Shown here in pieces: positions 60,807 to 64,000 of a DNA stretch of 64,000 bases. Where the stretch lies: the NCBI GenBank assembly GCA_948567375.1, contig OX419755.1:70746944-70810943 (forward strand), given 5' to 3'. The notes beneath the pieces were generated by a model that made no database searches, was not told the DNA's origin, and saw nothing but the letters and a program-made list of their open reading frames with translations. A program made the translations under genes and the position numbers. Position 1 is the stretch's first letter; each line of letters begins with the position of its first letter. Origin of the DNA: Lunularia cruciata. Its lineage: Eukaryota; Streptophyta; Marchantiopsida; Lunulariales; Lunulariaceae.

Positions 60807-63105
60807 TAGATTGACTTAGCAAAATGATTGATGTGTGTCCTACAACCAAGGATATGATTGCTCCACAATTAGCTCAATGTACTTAGTGGTAGTATTTTCT
60901 CATGGCTTGTCTCTAGGGGTCATCACCAATCAAGTACCGAATTCACTTATTTTGGAGAAAACTCTTTGGCATCTTCAAAACCAAATTGGCCATGTCCTGT
61001 AACACACATTTGTGCATGTGTGTGGTATTGTGATATTTAGTTTGGTATTACAAGTACTTGAGAGATATTATTTATATAGAGATAAAGGATGGTTCTACAT
61101 TAGTCATGATTAGCTAAAGTTAGTCATAGCTAAGATAGAAGGGACCTTACTTTAGAGGAAGTGGAAAAGATGAGCACCACTATTTTGGATTCTAGTGTGT
61201 TGACTTGGTATTATTCCTAGGTATTTGGCTTTGAGGAAAGAGTTGAGAACTCTTGGGACCGCAAGCCTTTTTGTTTTGGATTCTTCTATAGTCCAAGGAT
61301 AGCCCATGTGAAGGAATCCTTGACTTAGTGGTTGGGTCAAGATAAGATCACATGCTTAGGTGAATATGCCCATGTGAATAGATATTCCTTTCTACTTTTG
61401 ACTTTACTTGACTTTTAGCCTAGTAACTTGAGTTACTCCAATAATTAGTAACTTTGGTACATAACTATTTCACAAGTGTATAAACAAGGGGTGAGGAGGT
61501 ATTCATCATCCTTTCATTTGCAACTATCTCTCTCTCATTGAGTTCTCTAGTGAGCAATGTCTTGAGTCTTGGAGTGTTAGCCTTGGAGGAGTATGATGGA
61601 GTTGGGGTTCCCTGCCTTCTTAGTCCATGGTGCGCTACCATAATAGCCATCAAAGGTTCATCTTAAATGAGAGACAAGCCGGCTCATAGTCCATGGCATA
61701 CCATCCACAAACTAATGGACAAACAAAGCGGGCCAATTGCACTTTTGAAGACATGCTCTGGAGCTCCACCTTAGAAGGAGCAAGAAAGGTAGGACACCTT
61801 ACTTCCATTGGTGAAATTTTCTTATGAAAATTTGGTGAATTCATTGACATAGGTCATACCATGCTTCCTCATGCATGGCACCATCAAGCTTGGTAAAGAT
61901 CCATCCAATGGCTACAAAGGTTGACGTTCTCAATACTTTTGTTTATAAAATCCAATAGGGTGTAGATAACACCAAGCACACGTTAGAGATCACCCAAAAT
62001 CAATAGAAAAAATATGTAGATGCACATTGTAGGCACATGGAGTTTAGCATTGGGGATCAAGTTTTGCTGTCCACAACCAAACTCACATTAGTTGGTCATC
62101 ATAAGCTCAGACCTTGTTTTATTGAGCCTTTTCTCATCCTCTATCAAATTTGCATAGTGGCCTATCACCTTGAGCTATCAGCACACATGAAGATCCAGCT
62201 AGTGTTCCATGTTTCTTTAATATTTAGATAAGTACCTCAACATCATCATTTTCCTTCCATACACAAAGTTAGATCTTATCCAACGCTCATTGATGGCACA
62301 GAAGAATATGAAGTTGAATGTATTCTCTAAAAATGCATCTATGGTACCCATCATCTACATTTAGAATAACTTGTACATTGCAAAGGGTACCCATTGTATG
62401 AGACAACATGGGAACCAATAGCCAACTTGACCCGTTCACTTATGTTAGTGCAATCTTTTGAGCAATAGCTTTGCAAAATAACGAGGACTTTTTGTCTTAA
62501 AATTGGAGTGGTTTGAAATACCATTAGCTACATATATTATCTAGAGGTAGAAATTGGCTTGGTAACATTTGGAAGGATGTTATATATAATGGACTAAGTA
62601 GATCAGATAGAGATGTCACCAAAAGAGTACTTCCACTAATAGAGTAGGAGTCAAAAATACCATGAAAAATTTAGAGCCAATTTTGGAGGCCCAAATGGAT
62701 GAATTAGACCTCAAAATAAAAATATTCCTACCCTAAGAAATAAATTCTAGCCTTTTCCTCCCGTAATTCATCTTGTCAAGAGCTTTCCAACAATACCTCA
62801 TCCATGCTATTTTGACCTTCTTACAATAAGATTCCCTAAAGATTTTGTCTGATCACTCTTGCTTGACCAACCAAATAGGACAAGGATTGACATGTCACCC
62901 ATCCACATAACTAATCTAAGGGTGGAGCTAACATATCACCAATCCATGTATCTAATCCAAGGGTAGAGCTTCCTTTGAGGAAATCCTATTTGTTATATAA
63001 TAAAGACAATGTGCTCCTTTGAGGTATCAAATTATTAAGGGCTGAAGATTTGTGTTTCTTCTCTTGTTTTTTTCTTGAGGGTTCTCATATCCTCAGAGCA
63101 TAACA
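60807..63105 (+). mobile_element. Truncated gypsy element B2 with 3' LTR
   Basis: It begins abruptly in integrase (ACTTAGCAAAATGATTGATGTGTGTCC, matching B1 near 50293), lacks a 5' LTR, and continues through integrase end and chromodomain remnants (62037-62470) to a 3' LTR at 62514-63105 (TGAAATACCATTAGC...). It interrupts element A', which resumes at 63106. Confidence 0.7.
60998..61687 (+). mobile_element. Solo LTR-like insertion, family C, inside element B2
   Basis: It starts TGTAACACACATTTGTGC and ends near GCCGGCTCA. The flanking integrase text joins when it is removed (...GGCCATGTCC with ...CCATGGCATACCATCC), and short flanks TGTCC and AGTCC resemble a decayed target duplication. It has no coding domain. 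It is unlike LTR families A and B, so a third family is inferred. Confidence 0.6.
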
Positions 63106-63689
63106 CCTTCTTTTCCATGTTATCTAAATCTTTATACCAAGCCAATTCTCATCTACTCATTGCTCAAAATTGGCAAAAGTAATATGCTAAGCAATAGCAT
63201 TTTGATCTCACCTTTCAACTAGGTTATAAGCTCATGTTTTCTTTTAGAAACCTTTCTCTCCCACTTGATACCCAATTTCATAAACACGCTCCTAATTTGA
63301 TAGGTCTATTTAATGTTACTCAAATCATATCTCTTGTTGTTTATCAACTTGCCTTGTTTAGTCATATGCGGATCCATCTTGTCTTCCATGTTTTAAAGTT
63401 AAAACCATTTGTTTCAAATCCATCTTCCTTTTCCACTTGTTTCCAACCCCTTCCTCCTCCCATCCCGATTAAAAATCATGAGGAAGAAAATTTTGATTGT
63501 ATACTTGCATGTCATGACCTTTAACATGGCCACCAATGATATAAGGAATATAAGGTCCTTTGGAAAGGGTATCTTCTTCATGATGCCACATCATAGCTCC
63601 TTTCTCATCTCCAGAATGCACAAATGGCCATACAAGAGTTTGAAGATTCCATGGCAATGAGGACATCACTAACTATCAGTGGAGGAATA

Positions 63690-64000
63690 TGTAATAATAT
63701 GGAGTTAGAAGAAGTGTTTGTGGAAACTAAGGATTTAGTGGAAATTAAGGAGTTAGTAGAATTAACTACATATAGCAAAAATGAGGTAGAACTAGCATAA
63801 CATGTGAATATTAAGAATATGCTAGAAGCATCTAGAAAGCCTTGTGGTAAAATACCCTAGAAGAATCTCAAAAGCTTCAAGGTATGAAGCTTCAGGGTAT
63901 GAAGCTTCTAGGTACCTTCCAAGGATGGATAACTTGCACATCAAATTAATTACTAGCTTAGCTTGTACACCAAGTAATTAGCTTCTAGAAGGAAACTTCC
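63690..64000 (+). mobile_element. 3' LTR of element A' (cut by window end)
   Basis: TGTAATAATATGGAG follows a purine tract (GGAGGAATA). Its sequence matches the LTR at 40622, including TACATATAGCAAAAATGAGGT and GGTAAAATACCCTAG. It extends past the window. Confidence 0.8.

Larger units (their letters stand above)
52645..64000 (+). mobile_element. Old gypsy element A' interrupted by later insertions (runs off window)
   Basis: Pieces line up with element A in order: RT 52645-52930, RT/RNase H/integrase 58551-59893, integrase 60438-60806, post-integrase and chromodomain 63106-63689, and the start of the 3' LTR at 63690 (TGTAATAATATGGAG...). The intervening blocks are element A, a solo B LTR and a truncated B element. 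The 5' part is missing or unrecognised left of 52645. All coding pieces contain stops. Confidence 0.8.

Noticed and set aside
41200-64000. Many 60-150 codon ORFs opposite or out of frame to gag-pol remnants
   Set aside because: Shadows of the retrotransposon coding strands; no independent support.
1-64000. CRISPR arrays, prokaryotic operons, rRNA genes
   Set aside because: No regularly spaced identical repeats, ribosome-binding-site gene clusters or rRNA core motifs were seen.

Overview
This is nuclear DNA of a land plant. It has multi-exon genes with GT-AG introns, plant-organelle mTERF and TORNADO1-like ROCO genes, and chromodomain Ty3/gypsy retrotransposons with an initiator-Met-tRNA primer site. 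A well-conserved vasohibin (tubulin tyrosine carboxypeptidase) suggests a lineage that still makes flagellated sperm, such as a bryophyte, lycophyte or fern; that placement is inference. Nothing bacterial, viral or organellar was seen.

Layout. 1-36 kb is gene-bearing: the 3' end of an electron-transfer-flavoprotein beta gene (+, 717-1462); an mTERF gene (-, 2922-5511); a short ORF behind a TATA box and two ABRE/G-boxes (7311-7487); a complete LRR-Roc-COR gene (+, 9136-15078); a choline-transporter-like membrane protein (+, 17447-19600); a 12-exon vasohibin-like gene (-, 21742-27692) whose 3' introns contain the exons of an unrecognised plus-strand gene (22395-24033); a tiny membrane-protein ORF (29824-30057); and a trypsin-fold-like gene with a long Ser/Pro-rich tail (+, 30522-34546). 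Gene models were built by hand from splice-site phase and family similarity, so exon edges are proposals.

36-40.6 kb is AT-rich and geneless, with a 76-bp tandem repeat and a hairpin. 40.6-64 kb is a retrotransposon graveyard of chromoviruses in three LTR families: A/A'/D, B, and C. Element A (52931-58550) is structurally complete, with 410-bp LTRs and a perfect TGGAG target duplication. It sits inside the RT gene of an older A' copy, which also took a solo B LTR and a truncated B element that itself holds a solo C LTR. All copies carry stop codons; several look like CpG deamination. Both LTRs of element A keep a perfect three-unit heat-shock element upstream of the TATA region.

The genes do not form a pathway. 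Two may touch microtubule or flagellar biology (vasohibin, and perhaps its interleaved neighbour), and two are organellar (ETF beta, mTERF).
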